Assembly (NCBI GenBank): GCA_034432155.1
Contig: DAOUCP010000085.1
Coordinates: forward strand, 16,164-80,163
DNA length: 64,000 nt
Source: DAOUCP01 sp034432155
GTDB taxonomy: Bacteria > Chloroflexota > Anaerolineae > Epilineales > Epilineaceae
Direction of reading: 5' to 3'
Shown here: piece after piece, positions 51,868 through 61,678 of the stretch
Layout: the number at the start of each line of letters is the position of its first letter
Numbering within the stretch: the first letter of the stretch is position 1
Notes under the pieces: generated by a model
Seen by the model: only the letters and a program-made list of their open reading frames with translations
Database searches by the model: none
Told to the model about the DNA's origin: nothing
Program-made: the position numbers and the translations under genes

Positions 51868-53133
51868 GTGACCGGGAATCGCTGGCGCCGAGAGCGGCGA
51901 TTCGCCCGCCCCAGCCGGCAGGCCTTCGGCCTCCTGGTGGTGGCGACCATCCTCGGGGAGGTGATCGGCTTCCGCGCCGTGCAGGCTCTGCGGCCGAGCT
52001 CGAGCGCCGTGGCAGCGTCCGATCGGCGCGCCGCCGTCCTGGCGCCCGAGCCCCATGGGGGTGCGCCGCTCGCTCACGGGTCAACAGGCGTGTTCGGGCG
52101 CGGCAGCCCGCCCTCGGCGGCTGGCCCGCCGATGCCACCTGTCCCTGCCGCGACGGGCGCCGGTGCCCTCTGGGCCGCTGCCCCTTCGGAGCCGCGCACC
52201 GGCGAAGCGTCGGCAGCCATCGTCGTTCCTCTGGCTACTGAGACGGCGGCGCCGCCGCCCACCGAAACGCCCCTGCCGCCACCCACCTGGACGCCCGGGC
52301 CAGAGGCCGAGCTGCCCGTCCTGCCGGTCATCGACGCCGCAATGAAGGCACGGCTGCGGGCCGTTCACCAGGCCGGTCTGGAGCGCGGCCTGCAGCCAGC
52401 GGTGTTCGCCAAGGTGGGTGACAGCATCAGCCAGTCCACCTTCTTCCTGAGCGCCTTTGGCTGCGGTGCGGCTTCGCTGCATGACCATGCCGACCTGGCC
52501 CCCCTGATCGACTACTTCCGGCAGGTCGAACTGCCGGATCCGAGTCCCGATGCCCCGTGCGCCGTTGGCAACGCCTTCACGCGACGCAGCATTGCTACGG
52601 GCGTCGGTTGGTCCGCTGGCCAAGTGCTGGCGCCACTGCGCGAGGCGCCGGCGGATTGCCCGCCTCCGGCCAACACGCCGCTCGGCTGTGAGCTGCGCCA
52701 GATTCGGCCTGCCATTGCGGTGGTGATGTTCGGCACCAACGAGGCGTACCAGGGCACCAGTCCGGCAGCGTTCGGCTCGGCCCTGGCGGCGGTGCTCGAC
52801 GAGCTACTGACGTCCGGAGTGGTGCCGATCTTGAGCACCATCCCGCACCAGGAGGGCTATCGGGGGCGGTGGGTGCCGCTGTACAACGCCGTGATCGTCG
52901 CCCTGGCGGCACAGCGTCAGGTGCCGCTGGTCAACTACTGGCGGGCGCTGGCCGAGCTGGACACGCCACATCACGGGCTTGCGCCGGACGGCATTCATCC
53001 CAGCGCGTACGCTCACGGTGGCTCGCTTGGCCCGTACGGCCTGCGGTTCGGCTACAACGTACGCAACCTCGTTACCCTCCGGGCCCTGGCCAAGGTGAAG
53101 ACGGTGATCCTGGAGGACGGCCCGGCCGACTAA
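51868..53133 (+). CDS. Membrane-anchored SGNH/GDSL hydrolase
   Basis: A 421-residue protein: basic N-terminus, one membrane anchor (AFGLLVVATILGEVIGF), a ~110-residue Ala/Pro/Thr linker, then an extracytoplasmic SGNH domain. Catalytic blocks: KVGDSIS (Ser), VVMFGTNEAYQG (Asn block) and LAPDGIHPSAY (Asp-His). Such enzymes deacylate sugars or lipids. GTG 51868 is preferred; GTG 51700, overlapping the prpE stop as GTGA, is possible, but codons between the two have poor GC at third positions. The next gene encodes an acyltransferase with its own SGNH domain, so the pair may edit O-acyl groups on the exported glycan. Confidence 0.8.
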   Translation: MTGNRWRRERRFARPSRQAFGLLVVATILGEVIGFRAVQALRPSSSAVAASDRRAAVLAPEPHGGAPLAHGSTGVFGRGSPPSAAGPPMPPVPAATGAGALWAAAPSEPRTGEASAAIVVPLATETAAPPPTETPLPPPTWTPGPEAELPVLPVIDAAMKARLRAVHQAGLERGLQPAVFAKVGDSISQSTFFLSAFGCGAASLHDHADLAPLIDYFRQVELPDPSPDAPCAVGNAFTRRSIATGVGWSAGQVLAPLREAPADCPPPANTPLGCELRQIRPAIAVVMFGTNEAYQGTSPAAFGSALAAVLDELLTSGVVPILSTIPHQEGYRGRWVPLYNAVIVALAAQRQVPLVNYWRALAELDTPHHGLAPDGIHPSAYAHGGSLGPYGLRFGYNVRNLVTLRALAKVKTVILEDGPAD

Positions 53134-53156
53134 GTCTTCCCGGTCGTTGACGCCGC

Positions 53157-53162
53157 TATAAT
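53157..53162 (+). promoter_or_regulatory. Consensus -10 box before the acyltransferase gene
   Basis: TATAAT lies 18 nt before the ATG at 53181. No good -35 box is at 16-18 nt. The short distance gives a leader of about 11 nt, like gcvT. Confidence 0.4.
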
Positions 53163-53180
53163 CTGTCCGGCGAACCAGCG

Positions 53181-55382
53181 ATGTCATTGTCTTCCGCGTC
53201 CTTGGCCGAAGGGGTCCGGCGGCGCGCTTTGCCCTACCTTCCCGGTCTTGACGGCTTGCGGGCCATCTCCGTCATCGCCGTCTTGCTGTACCACGCCGAT
53301 CTGCCTTGGATTCCCGGCGGCTTCCTGGGGGTGGAAGTCTTCTTCGTCATCAGCGGCTACCTGATTACCACCCTCTTGCTTACCGAATGGGAGGCGACCG
53401 GCCGCATCCATCCCGGTCGATTCTGGTTGCGACGGGCTCGGCGGCTGCTGCCGGCTCTGTTCGCCATGCTTATCGCCACCAGTGCCTACGCCGTCCTTTG
53501 GCTGCCCGACGAGCTAGCACGCCTGCGAGGCGACCTCGCAGCGGCGTTCACCTACGTCACCAACTGGTACCTCATCCTCCGCCGGGAGTCGTACTTCGAG
53601 GCCGCCGGACGACCCTCGCTGCTCAAACACTTGTGGTCGCTGGCGGTGGAAGAGCAGTTCTACATCCTCTGGCCGCTCCTGCTCGGTCTCGTGCTGCGGT
53701 TTGGCCGGCGGCGCGGCGCCTTTTGGGCAACCCTGGGCCTCGGCTTCCTATCGGCCGCGGCGATGATGGCCCTGTACGTGCCAGGATCGGATCCTTCCCG
53801 CCCGTACTACGGGACCGACGCCCGAGCCGCCGGCCTGCTCTTCGGCGCCGCGTACGCGTTTGCCTGGCGGCCCTGGTTGGCGCCGCAGGGCATCGGCCGC
53901 CGAACCCGCTGGCTGGCCGACATCCTGGGCATCGCCGCTCTTGTAGCCATCGTAGGGCTATTCCGGCTTGTCGAGGAGTCCGGCGCCTTCCTGTATCGCG
54001 GTGGCTTCCCCTTGCTGGATGGCCTCACCCTGGCCTTGATCGGCGCCGCGGCGGTGCCAACGTGCGTTCTGGCCCGCTGCCTGGGTTACGCGCCCTTGCG
54101 CTGGCTGGGCCTACGCTCGTACGCCATCTACCTGTGGCACTGGCCGGTCTATCTCGTCACCCGTAGCTGGGTGGACGTGGCCCTCGACGGCTGGGCCCTG
54201 TTGGCACTGCGAAGTCTGGTCACCCTGGCTCTCGCCGAGATCTCCTACCGCTGGGTCGAGCAGCCAATTCGCAAGGGCGAGCTCGGCCGGCGCTGGGCAG
54301 CGTTGCGCGGCCGGCAGTGGCGTCGTGCACTACGGCCTCTCTCCTGGACAACCCTCCCGGTGTCGGTTGCGGCAGCCATCCTGGCGGCCATCGGCCTGAC
54401 GAGCTTCCGCCTGTCACCGACGGCCGGCCTGGATGCCGCCCGGCTCCTGGCGGCGCCACGCTCGGCGCTGGGTGCCGCAGCCTCCCAGGATGATGGCTTG
54501 GCCGGCCCTCCGAGCCGGGGCTCCGATCCGGCCCGCCAGACACGGGCACCGACGGGCCTGGGCGCCGCCGCGCCACTGGTGTTGGCCAGTCCCTGGCCAT
54601 CGGCGGCCAGCACCGCTTCGGCTATCTCGGGGCACCCGCTCGCCTCCCCTCCGGCGGTGGTGGGTCGTGGCCTGGCGCCCACCCCTTGGCCGCAGGCCGC
54701 GCTTCCGCCCGGGGCCTTGGATCCGTCGGCGCCGGACCCCTCCGCCCGCCACGCGCGAGCGATCGCGTCGCCCGCCTGGTCCGTTGGGCCAGCACCAGCC
54801 AAGACGGCCGTCGCCGAAGCCACGCGAACGCCGCCGGCGCCGGGCCGCATCATCCTGATCGGCGACTCCGTCATGCTGGGTGCTGTGCGGGAGCTTCGCG
54901 CCCGCTTCGGCCCTGAGGCCCGCATCGACGCCGAGGTCAGTCGGCAGTTCTCCCACGCCCTGGCCATGCTGGGAGCCTGGCAGACTGCCGGTCTGGTGGC
55001 CAACGTGGTGCTCATCCATCTTGGCAGCAACGGGGCATTCTCGGCCGACCAGTTCGACGCGCTCATGGCCACGCTGCGCGACGTGCCCCGGGTGTACTTC
55101 GTGACCGTCAAGGTGCCGCGGCGCTGGGAATCACCGGTCAACGAAGTGCTGGCCGCCGGCGTGCGACGCTGGCCCAATGCCCGGCTGATTGACTGGCATG
55201 CCATCAGCTACCGCCAGCGCTTCCTCTTCCGCGACGATGGCTTCCATGTGACGCCCGAGGGCGCCCAGTTCTACGCCGACGTTCTGGCCCTCAGCGTGGC
55301 CGAGGACTTCGCCACTGCCCGGCCGGTATCGGCTCGCTGGGCGACACCGACTTCCGACGGCGCCGCGGACCACACACGCTAG
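53181..55382 (+). CDS. OafA-type acyltransferase 3 with C-terminal SGNH domain
   Basis: A 733-residue membrane acyltransferase. Residues ~15-395 are the ten-helix acyltransferase-3 domain: YLPGLDGLRAISVIAVLLYHAD (catalytic His), GVEVFFVISGYLIT, RFWLRRARRLLPALF and LWSLAVEEQFYILWPLLL. After a ~130-residue Pro/Ala linker, residues ~555-715 form an SGNH-like domain: IILIGDSVMLGA, IHLGSNGAF, DDGFHVTPEGAQFYAD. This two-domain form O-acetylates surface polysaccharides such as O-antigen, with the SGNH domain completing transfer to the sugar. Its TAG stop interlocks with the convergent gene's stop (CTAG, 55379-55382). Confidence 0.92.
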   Translation: MSLSSASLAEGVRRRALPYLPGLDGLRAISVIAVLLYHADLPWIPGGFLGVEVFFVISGYLITTLLLTEWEATGRIHPGRFWLRRARRLLPALFAMLIATSAYAVLWLPDELARLRGDLAAAFTYVTNWYLILRRESYFEAAGRPSLLKHLWSLAVEEQFYILWPLLLGLVLRFGRRRGAFWATLGLGFLSAAAMMALYVPGSDPSRPYYGTDARAAGLLFGAAYAFAWRPWLAPQGIGRRTRWLADILGIAALVAIVGLFRLVEESGAFLYRGGFPLLDGLTLALIGAAAVPTCVLARCLGYAPLRWLGLRSYAIYLWHWPVYLVTRSWVDVALDGWALLALRSLVTLALAEISYRWVEQPIRKGELGRRWAALRGRQWRRALRPLSWTTLPVSVAAAILAAIGLTSFRLSPTAGLDAARLLAAPRSALGAAASQDDGLAGPPSRGSDPARQTRAPTGLGAAAPLVLASPWPSAASTASAISGHPLASPPAVVGRGLAPTPWPQAALPPGALDPSAPDPSARHARAIASPAWSVGPAPAKTAVAEATRTPPAPGRIILIGDSVMLGAVRELRARFGPEARIDAEVSRQFSHALAMLGAWQTAGLVANVVLIHLGSNGAFSADQFDALMATLRDVPRVYFVTVKVPRRWESPVNEVLAAGVRRWPNARLIDWHAISYRQRFLFRDDGFHVTPEGAQFYADVLALSVAEDFATARPVSARWATPTSDGAADHTR

Positions 55383-56671
55383 GCGACGGCCGACCGGTCT
55401 TCGCCGCCTCCACCGTCGGCGCTTGCGCCGTCGCTGCCTCCAGCCTCGCCGCTTCCACCGTCGCTGCCCGCGCCGAGACGAGCAGCCAGGGCTCGGCGAT
55501 ACGCCTCCTCCAGCCTCTCCACCTGGCATTGCCAGCGGAACCGCTCGCCAACCCGCTGTCGCGCTGCGCTGCCCAGAGCGCGGCGCCGCTCGGGATCACC
55601 GAGCAGATCGATCACTCCGCGGGCCATGGCCGTAACATCGCCCGGCGGCACCAGAAGGCCGGAGCGCCCAGGTTCGATCACTTCAGCATTCTCGCCGACA
55701 GCATCGGCCACCACCGGCAAGCCGGCAGCCATCAGCTCCAGCAGCTTGACGGAGCACTTGGTGCGGTTGATGAGCGTGTCGTCGAAGGGAAACAGCGCCA
55801 CGTCGACCTCCGCCAACTGCCGCGCCAGGTCGACGCGCTCGAGCCAGCCGCGGTACTGCACGGCGCCGCCCAATCCCATCTGGGCGGCCTGCGCCAGGAA
55901 GGGCTCCTCCTCCCCGCGCAGGCCCCGCCAAACGACTACGAGCCGCGCCTCCGGCACGACGGCGCGGACCAGACCCAGGACGAGAAGCGGCCGACGCACG
56001 TCAAACTCGAAGAACCGGGTGTAAAGGAGCAGACTCGACCCCTCCCGGCGGCCAGCGGGCTCTCCCGAGGCCAGCCAGCGCCAGGCCGCAGCGTCAAGGG
56101 CGTTGGGCAGGTACGAGACGCGGCGCGGTGGCACGCCCAAGGCCCAAGCCAGCGTCTCCAGCGCTCGACTGGCAACCGTCAGCCCATCGGCATGGCGCAG
56201 ACCCCAACGCTCCTGGCGAGCAAACAACCAGCGCATCGGCCAGCCATAGCCCTCGACGTCGTTCCAGCCACCGGGGCCTTCCCAGTCATCGCTGTCCACC
56301 ACCAGCGCTCGGCGCCAGCCGAGGAGCTGCCGCAAACGAAGTTCTGCCGCCGCGAGGCCGCTGTAGGCCTTCGGCTTGAAGGCATGGACGATGTCAGGTT
56401 GCTCGCGCAGGGCCCGGTGCACAAGTCGGCGGGCGACGAGGCCGTGGCCGACACCGGGCAGCCCCAGCCCGCGAAGGGATACGTACTCCAGCCGCACCCC
56501 ACCCTCGGCATCCCACCAGGCCCGATCGGCCTCCTCAGGCGTGTGCCAGGGCGGCATGACGATGGTCACCTGGTGACCGCGGGCCACAAGTTCGCGGGCG
56601 GCCGGTAGCGCGCGAGCGACCATGGTGCCCTTCGGCTGGAGCCCGAAGGCACCGAGCATGACGATCTTCAC
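55379..56671 (-). CDS. GT4-family glycosyltransferase
   Basis: A 430-residue GT-B enzyme starting MKIVMLGAFGLQPKGTMVARALPAARELVARGHQVTIV. The C-terminal domain shows LLLYTRFFEFDVRRPLLVLGL, VALFPFDDTLINRTKCSVKLLELMAAGLPVVAD (sugar-nucleotide region) and ENAEVIEPGRSGLLVPPGD. It ends in a Gly/Ser/Asp-rich tail of ~30 residues from a low-complexity DNA stretch. It lies 46 nt downstream of glmS, so it is likely in the same transcript; UDP-GlcNAc made from GlmS product would be a plausible donor, but that is a guess. Confidence 0.85.
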   Translation of the reverse strand: MKIVMLGAFGLQPKGTMVARALPAARELVARGHQVTIVMPPWHTPEEADRAWWDAEGGVRLEYVSLRGLGLPGVGHGLVARRLVHRALREQPDIVHAFKPKAYSGLAAAELRLRQLLGWRRALVVDSDDWEGPGGWNDVEGYGWPMRWLFARQERWGLRHADGLTVASRALETLAWALGVPPRRVSYLPNALDAAAWRWLASGEPAGRREGSSLLLYTRFFEFDVRRPLLVLGLVRAVVPEARLVVVWRGLRGEEEPFLAQAAQMGLGGAVQYRGWLERVDLARQLAEVDVALFPFDDTLINRTKCSVKLLELMAAGLPVVADAVGENAEVIEPGRSGLLVPPGDVTAMARGVIDLLGDPERRRALGSAARQRVGERFRWQCQVERLEEAYRRALAARLGAGSDGGSGEAGGSDGASADGGGGEDRSAVA

Positions 56672-56717
56672 GCTGCCGCCTCCCCGCGAGGGGCACGTCG
56701 CCGCACGGCTGCGCTCG

Positions 56718-58568
56718 CTACTCGACGACCACGCTCTTGGCCAGGTTGCGGGGTTGGTCGGCGTCGCAGCCCCGTGTCAAGGCCACGTGGTAGGCAAAGA
56801 GCTGCAGGGGCACGACCGTCACGAAGGGCGAGAGCGGATCGCTGACCGGCGGCAGGGGGATCACATGGTGGGCCTTGGCGGCCAGTTCGTCGTCCGTCGC
56901 CTCGCCCAAGGCAATCACCCGGGCGCCCCGCGACTTGACCTCTTCGATGTTGGCGATCACCTTGGCTCGGGTGGCCGATGCCGTCGCGATCGCGATCACC
57001 GGGAAGCTGGCATCCAGCATGGCAATGGGCCCGTGCTTCAGCTCGCCCGCGGGATAGCCCTCGGCGTGAAGGTAACTGATCTCCTTCAGCTTCAGCGCAC
57101 CCTCCAGGGCAATGGGGTAGCCGAAGCCACGTCCCAGGAAGAACATGGACGGATGGGCGGCATACTGCTGGGCCAGGGATTCGAGCATCGGCTCCAACCG
57201 CAGCGTTTCGACCACGTGTTCCGGAATCGTCCGTAGTTCGGCGGCGATATCGCGGACGGCTGCCGCCGACAGGACGCCCCGTCGCTGGCCCATGTCGGCC
57301 GCCAGGGCGGTCAAGAGCGCCAGTTGGGCGGCGAAGCTCTTCGTGGCCACCACCGCAATCTCCGGCCCGGCCTGCAGGTAGAGACTTACGTCGGCACCCC
57401 GGGCCGCCTGGCTGCCTACGACGTTGGTGATTGCCGCCGTCGGCGCGCCGCGCGCCTTGGCCATGTGCATGGCGGCCACGGTGTCCGCAGTCTCGCCCGA
57501 TTGGGTAATCAGGATGACGAGGCTGTCGCTACCCAGTACCGGGTCGCCGTAGCGGAACTCGCTGGCAATGGCCACCTCGACGGGCCAGCGCGCCCACCGC
57601 TCGATGAGCAGCTTACCCACCAGCCCGGCATAGAGCGACGTACCGGCGGCCACGATGTAGATGCGGCGGATGGCACCCAGCGCCAACGCGTCCAGTTCGG
57701 GCACATGAAAGCCGTCGCCCGCTAACCGGCCACGCAGCGTGTTGGCAATGGCGTCGGGCTGCTCGTCGATCTCCTTGCGCACGAAGTGCGCATAGCCGCC
57801 TTTCTCGGCACTCCTGACATCCCAGTCCACGGTGAACGGCTGCCGCTCGACCGCTCGACCGTCCAGCGAGGTCACGGTGATCCGATCGGATTGCAGCAGC
57901 GCGACGTCGTCCTCCTCCAAGGCAATGACCCGCCGCGTGTAGGGCAGGAGAGCAGGAATGTCGCTGGCCACGTAGTTGGCCGATTCGCCCAGGCCGACGA
58001 TGAGGGGACTGAAGCGCCGCACCGCCACCAGGGCATCGGGCACGCAGGTGGCGAACGTGACCACGGCGAACGCACCCTCGACACGTCGAAAGGCCTGACG
58101 AACGGCCGCTGCCAGTGCTGACGGCGGATCGTCGGCCGTCCCTCGAGTGGCTGCCAAAGCCTCCTCGATGAGGTGGGCCAGGACCTCGGTGTCGGTCTCG
58201 GAGCGGAAGCGATGGCCGTTGGCCTCAAGCTCGGAGCGCAGTGCCGAGTAGTTCTCGATGATGCCGTTGTGCACCACGGCGATGTGGGCATCGCAGTCCA
58301 GGTGCGGATGGGCGTTCCACACCGTCGGCGGTCCGTGGGTCGCCCAGCGGGTATGGCCGACGCCTACTTGCCCAGCCAGCTCTTGTCCCTCGAGGGCGGT
58401 CAAGAGCTGGCTCAGCTTGCCTTGGCGCTTGCAAACGACGACATCGCCGTTCTCGTCGAGCAGCGCCACGCCAGCGGAATCGTAGCCACGGTACTCGAGT
58501 CGCCGCAGCCCATCCAGGAGGACCGGCAGCGCTCGCTCGTGTCCGACATAGCCGATGATGCCGCACAT
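56718..58568 (-). CDS. glmS: Glutamine--fructose-6-phosphate aminotransferase (isomerizing)
   Basis: A 616-residue enzyme that makes glucosamine-6-phosphate from fructose-6-phosphate and glutamine, the first step to UDP-GlcNAc. After Met removal Cys is N-terminal (CGIIGYVGHERALPVLLDGLRRLEYRGYDSAG), the nucleophile of the glutaminase half. VGHTRWATHGPPT and HNGIIENYSALR follow, then two SIS domains (ILITQSGETADT; ATKSFAAQLALL) and the C-terminal DQPRNLAKSVVVE. The start is fixed by the Cys. Only 10 nt separate it from the upstream gene, so there is no room for a glmS ribozyme. Confidence 0.98.
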   Translation of the reverse strand: MCGIIGYVGHERALPVLLDGLRRLEYRGYDSAGVALLDENGDVVVCKRQGKLSQLLTALEGQELAGQVGVGHTRWATHGPPTVWNAHPHLDCDAHIAVVHNGIIENYSALRSELEANGHRFRSETDTEVLAHLIEEALAATRGTADDPPSALAAAVRQAFRRVEGAFAVVTFATCVPDALVAVRRFSPLIVGLGESANYVASDIPALLPYTRRVIALEEDDVALLQSDRITVTSLDGRAVERQPFTVDWDVRSAEKGGYAHFVRKEIDEQPDAIANTLRGRLAGDGFHVPELDALALGAIRRIYIVAAGTSLYAGLVGKLLIERWARWPVEVAIASEFRYGDPVLGSDSLVILITQSGETADTVAAMHMAKARGAPTAAITNVVGSQAARGADVSLYLQAGPEIAVVATKSFAAQLALLTALAADMGQRRGVLSAAAVRDIAAELRTIPEHVVETLRLEPMLESLAQQYAAHPSMFFLGRGFGYPIALEGALKLKEISYLHAEGYPAGELKHGPIAMLDASFPVIAIATASATRAKVIANIEEVKSRGARVIALGEATDDELAAKAHHVIPLPPVSDPLSPFVTVVPLQLFAYHVALTRGCDADQPRNLAKSVVVE

Positions 58569-58578
58569 CGTGCTGCCC

Positions 58579-60351
58579 TTAGTCGAGGCTGCACCACACC
58601 ACGGTGAACTCCCTGCCGCTGCCCCCAGCACCCCCTTCTGGCCGCACCCGCACGTAGTAGCGACCCGGAGCCAACGAGGCTCGCAGGCTGCGGTTGCGAC
58701 CACCCTCGGGCGCCGCTTCCCCACGGGCCACGGGATCGAAGTTGCCCTTGCGGTACAGCGCCAGCTCGTAGTCGACGGTCTCGTCCTCGGCGGCCCACAA
58801 ATGGGCCTCGATCGGCAGCGGCTGGCGAATCGTCAGACCAAACAGATCCTCAGGATCCTGCGGCCCCAGAGCACTTCGGGCCGGCACGCAGTCGCACAGG
58901 TCGGCCTGCCGGTCAGCTTCGGCCAGCGTGTCGTTGGGCTCCACCTCGCGATGGAGACAGGTGGGCGGCGTGGCGGTCGCTTCGGAGAGGGCGTGCCCAT
59001 GGGCGGCGTATGGCAAGAAGCACGCCAAGCCGAGCGGTGCGGCCGTGGTGGTCACCTCCGGCTCGGTCGCGCTTGGCGCGATCGTTGCCGTGGCCGTGTT
59101 CGTGGCAGCAGCGAAGGTGGGCGGCGTGCCCCAGGTGGCCGTCGGCTCGCCGGGCACCAGGGTCGGGAATGCTGGTAGGGTGGGCAACGGCGGCAACGTC
59201 GGCGGCGAGGGCGGAGTCGGAGTGGCCGGGCCGGTGGGCGACGACTCGGCCGGCGCGGTAGGTGTCGGCAACCCAGAGGTGGCTGTGCCGGTAGGCCACG
59301 GCAGGCCACTGTCCCAATCGGGCTCGACTCCGGTGGTGAGCAGCCGCTGCGGCGCCCCGCCCGTGACGCCAACGACGTACAGCTCCCAGCGGCCAGACGG
59401 TGGCGGCTTGACCTCGGCGTAGAAGACCAGCGCCCGCCCGTCGGGCGACCACGCGGGGTCGCCCAGGTCATAGTCGGCGTGGCTGGCGATGGTGCCGGCG
59501 CGGCCGGTCGAAAGATCGAGCAACCAGATGTCGTGACGCGCCTGCCGGGCCGCGGCGTGATAGAAGCCCGAGGCAAAGGCCAGGGTGCGGCCATCGGGCG
59601 ACCAGGCGGGGTCGATGTCGTCCATGCCAGGATGCCCGAACAAGCGCTCCACCCGTCGCGTTGCCATCTCCAGCGCGTACAACTCCCCGCCATTGGCATA
59701 GCTGACGCTGAAGGCGATGCGCCGGCCATCGGGCGACCAGACGGGTGATTGCAAGAGTGCCCGACCGCTTAATTCGACCAGCGGCTGCAACTCCGAGCCG
59801 TCGCTGGCCACCACCGAGATGGAGGAACCCTGCGAAGCCATTCCGTAGCCAAAGATGCTGCTGAACGCGATCCAGCGGCCATCCGGGCTCCAGTCCGGCG
59901 CCACGTCCAAGGGTCCGGCGGTCAGGGTGCGCGTCAGGCGCGTCGCCAGGTCGAGCACCTCGATGCCCCAGACTTCTCCAAGCTGCGGATCCCGGTACAA
60001 AGGCGCCGTGTACGCAACCTCACGCCGGGAGGGTGACCACGCAGGCTGCGACTCGGGCCGGCGTGGGCTCGCGGTGATCGCTTCTCGGCCACTGCCATCG
60101 GGGGCAATGAGAAAGAGCTCCTTCTCCTCGCCGCCGCCCGGGAAGTCGGCAAACAGAATCGCGTCATCGGGAACGCTGAGCCGCTCCCAGCCCCACGCTG
60201 GCCGACGGGCAGCCATGCGAGCGGCGATGTGACGAGGGGCCTGCCGTGCGGCCGGCAAGACAAGCGCCACCACCAGGCCCAGTGTGGCTGTCGCCACCAG
60301 GTACCCCAGCGGCGGACGACGGAGGATTCGCCCTCGACTCACAGTCGTCAT
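58579..60351 (-). CDS. TolB-like beta-propeller protein with Pro/Thr stalk and pre-peptidase-like domain
   Basis: About 590 residues. After a signal anchor (LGYLVATATLGLVVALVLPA), residues ~55-350 are PD40/TolB-type propeller blades, each ending in SPDGRxIAFxS (WSPDGRWIAFSS, WSPDGRRIAFSV, WSPDGRTLAFAS, WSPDGRALVFYA). Then come a Pro/Thr-rich stalk, a short LACFLPYAAHGH segment, and residues ~480-590 resembling the bacterial pre-peptidase C-terminal domain (EVEPNDTLAEAD ... ASLAPGRYYVRVRP). The role is probably surface binding; no catalytic residues are seen. A TACAAT hexamer overlaps ATG 60351, so the real start may be GTG 60342 (codon 4) on a leaderless mRNA. It leads the operon with glmS. 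Confidence 0.8.
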   Translation of the reverse strand: MTTVSRGRILRRPPLGYLVATATLGLVVALVLPAARQAPRHIAARMAARRPAWGWERLSVPDDAILFADFPGGGEEKELFLIAPDGSGREAITASPRRPESQPAWSPSRREVAYTAPLYRDPQLGEVWGIEVLDLATRLTRTLTAGPLDVAPDWSPDGRWIAFSSIFGYGMASQGSSISVVASDGSELQPLVELSGRALLQSPVWSPDGRRIAFSVSYANGGELYALEMATRRVERLFGHPGMDDIDPAWSPDGRTLAFASGFYHAAARQARHDIWLLDLSTGRAGTIASHADYDLGDPAWSPDGRALVFYAEVKPPPSGRWELYVVGVTGGAPQRLLTTGVEPDWDSGLPWPTGTATSGLPTPTAPAESSPTGPATPTPPSPPTLPPLPTLPAFPTLVPGEPTATWGTPPTFAAATNTATATIAPSATEPEVTTTAAPLGLACFLPYAAHGHALSEATATPPTCLHREVEPNDTLAEADRQADLCDCVPARSALGPQDPEDLFGLTIRQPLPIEAHLWAAEDETVDYELALYRKGNFDPVARGEAAPEGGRNRSLRASLAPGRYYVRVRPEGGAGGSGREFTVVWCSLD

Positions 60352-60355
60352 TGTA
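60350..60355 (-). promoter_or_regulatory. -10 box of the TolB-like/glmS operon, leaderless type
   Basis: On the minus strand TACAAT (60355-60350) is followed by 7 nt and then GTG (60342). The nearest -35 candidate is TTGCGA at 60380-60375 (19-nt spacer). The hexamer overlaps the alternative ATG start. Confidence 0.4.
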
Positions 60356-60463
60356 CACTCGACTCGGACGCGCGTCGCAAGCCCAGCAGGACCATTCTCC
60401 CGCAGCTTCCGCCTCCCGCCGGCCGTCCCGGCAATCTGCCCGCCCTACTGGTCAGGCCGGACC

Positions 60464-61678
60464 TCAAGCCAAGGAGGCGGGCAGCAGCCGCCTGCCGCGG
60501 ACATCGCCCGGCCCGAAGATGACCTTCTCGTCGCGCAGCCGGTCGAGCGCCTCTTGTTCGAGACCCAGCACCTCGCGCAGGACGCCTAGGGTATCGGCCG
60601 CCAGATCGGGCGCCGGCGCCAGAGGGAACGGCTCTGCCTCCCGGACCCGCACCGCTGGCCCGACCACGAGCCCGCCCTCCCCATCGGCCGTCGGGAGTGA
60701 CTGCAGGGCGCCCCGCGCTGCCAGGTGCTTGTCCTGCGGCACCGACGCTGGCGGCACCACCACTTCGGCTGCCAGGTCGCGCTCGCGGATCAGCGCTGCC
60801 CAGTCGGCGCTCGTCCGTTGGGCAAAGATGACTTCCAACTCGGCGAACAGCGCTGCCCGGGCTTCGCCGTCGGCGAACTGCTGCGGCGCCAGGTCCAGCC
60901 GCTCCACCGCCCGGCAGAACTCACACCACAGGATCGGTTCGACCGTCGCCAACGCCACATGGCCGCCGTCCGCAGTGCGATAAACGTTGTAGAACGGGAA
61001 ACGGCCGCCCAAGAGCAGACCGCCCGGCTCGAGCTCCATGCCGGCTTGCTGCATCGCCAAGAGGGGGCCCATCCAGTGCAGGGCGCTGTCCACCATGCTC
61101 ACGTCCAGCACGCGGCCTGCCCCCGTCCGCTCGCGCGCATACAGCGCGGCGCAGACGGCCATGGCTGCGTGGCTGCCGGCCGCTAGGTCGGCGATCTGCA
61201 CCGGCGGCAGGATCGGAGCCTCGCCGCTCCGGCGATTGAGGCCAAGCAGACCAACGCGCGCCAGGTAGCTCAGATCATGCCCAGCCCGTTCACGATCAGG
61301 CCCCGTCTGGCCATAGCCGGAAAGCGAGCAGTATATGAGGCGCGGATTCCAGCGCAGGCAGGCAGCCGACCCGATGCCCAGCCGTTCCGCCCGTCCCGGC
61401 CGGAAGCCCTCCAGCAAGACATCCGCCTGCTCCACGAGGCGGCTCATTAGCTCCACTCCAGCCGGCTTGCGGAGGTCCAAACCAATGCTGCGCTTGCTGT
61501 GGTTCAGGCTGGCAAAGAAGACACTGGTCCGCCCGTGGAAGGGTGGTACTTGGCGAGCCAGGTCGCCCAGCGGTGATTCGATCTTGATGACTTGGGCGCC
61601 AAGCTCCGTTAGCAACAGCGAGCAGTATGGTCCGGGAAGGAGACTGGTCAGGTCGAGAACGCGGACGTCACCCAGCAT
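60464..61678 (-). CDS. CaiB/BaiF family (type III) CoA-transferase
   Basis: A 404-residue family III CoA-transferase. It begins VRVLDLTSLLPGPYCSLLLTELGAQVIKIESP, with the LGAxVIKVExP CoA-binding signature. RSIGLDLRKPAGVELMSRLVEQADVLLEGFRPG follows, then YCSLSGYGQTGPDRERAGHDLSYLA with the catalytic Asp in GHDLSY. Length and RPG(R/V) motifs fit either a transferase or an alpha-methylacyl-CoA racemase; the sequence does not decide. ATG 61678 lies inside the 3' end of the acyltransferase gene, so the two are co-translated. Confidence 0.9.
   Translation of the reverse strand: MLGDVRVLDLTSLLPGPYCSLLLTELGAQVIKIESPLGDLARQVPPFHGRTSVFFASLNHSKRSIGLDLRKPAGVELMSRLVEQADVLLEGFRPGRAERLGIGSAACLRWNPRLIYCSLSGYGQTGPDRERAGHDLSYLARVGLLGLNRRSGEAPILPPVQIADLAAGSHAAMAVCAALYARERTGAGRVLDVSMVDSALHWMGPLLAMQQAGMELEPGGLLLGGRFPFYNVYRTADGGHVALATVEPILWCEFCRAVERLDLAPQQFADGEARAALFAELEVIFAQRTSADWAALIRERDLAAEVVVPPASVPQDKHLAARGALQSLPTADGEGGLVVGPAVRVREAEPFPLAPAPDLAADTLGVLREVLGLEQEALDRLRDEKVIFGPGDVRGRRLLPASLA

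Noticed and set aside
53147..53152. TTGACG as -35 box of the acyltransferase promoter
   Set aside because: It is only 4 nt from the TATAAT at 53157, far too close for a -35/-10 pair.
58569..58578. glmS ribozyme
   Set aside because: Only 10 nt separate glmS from the upstream gene, so the ribozyme cannot be present in the usual position.
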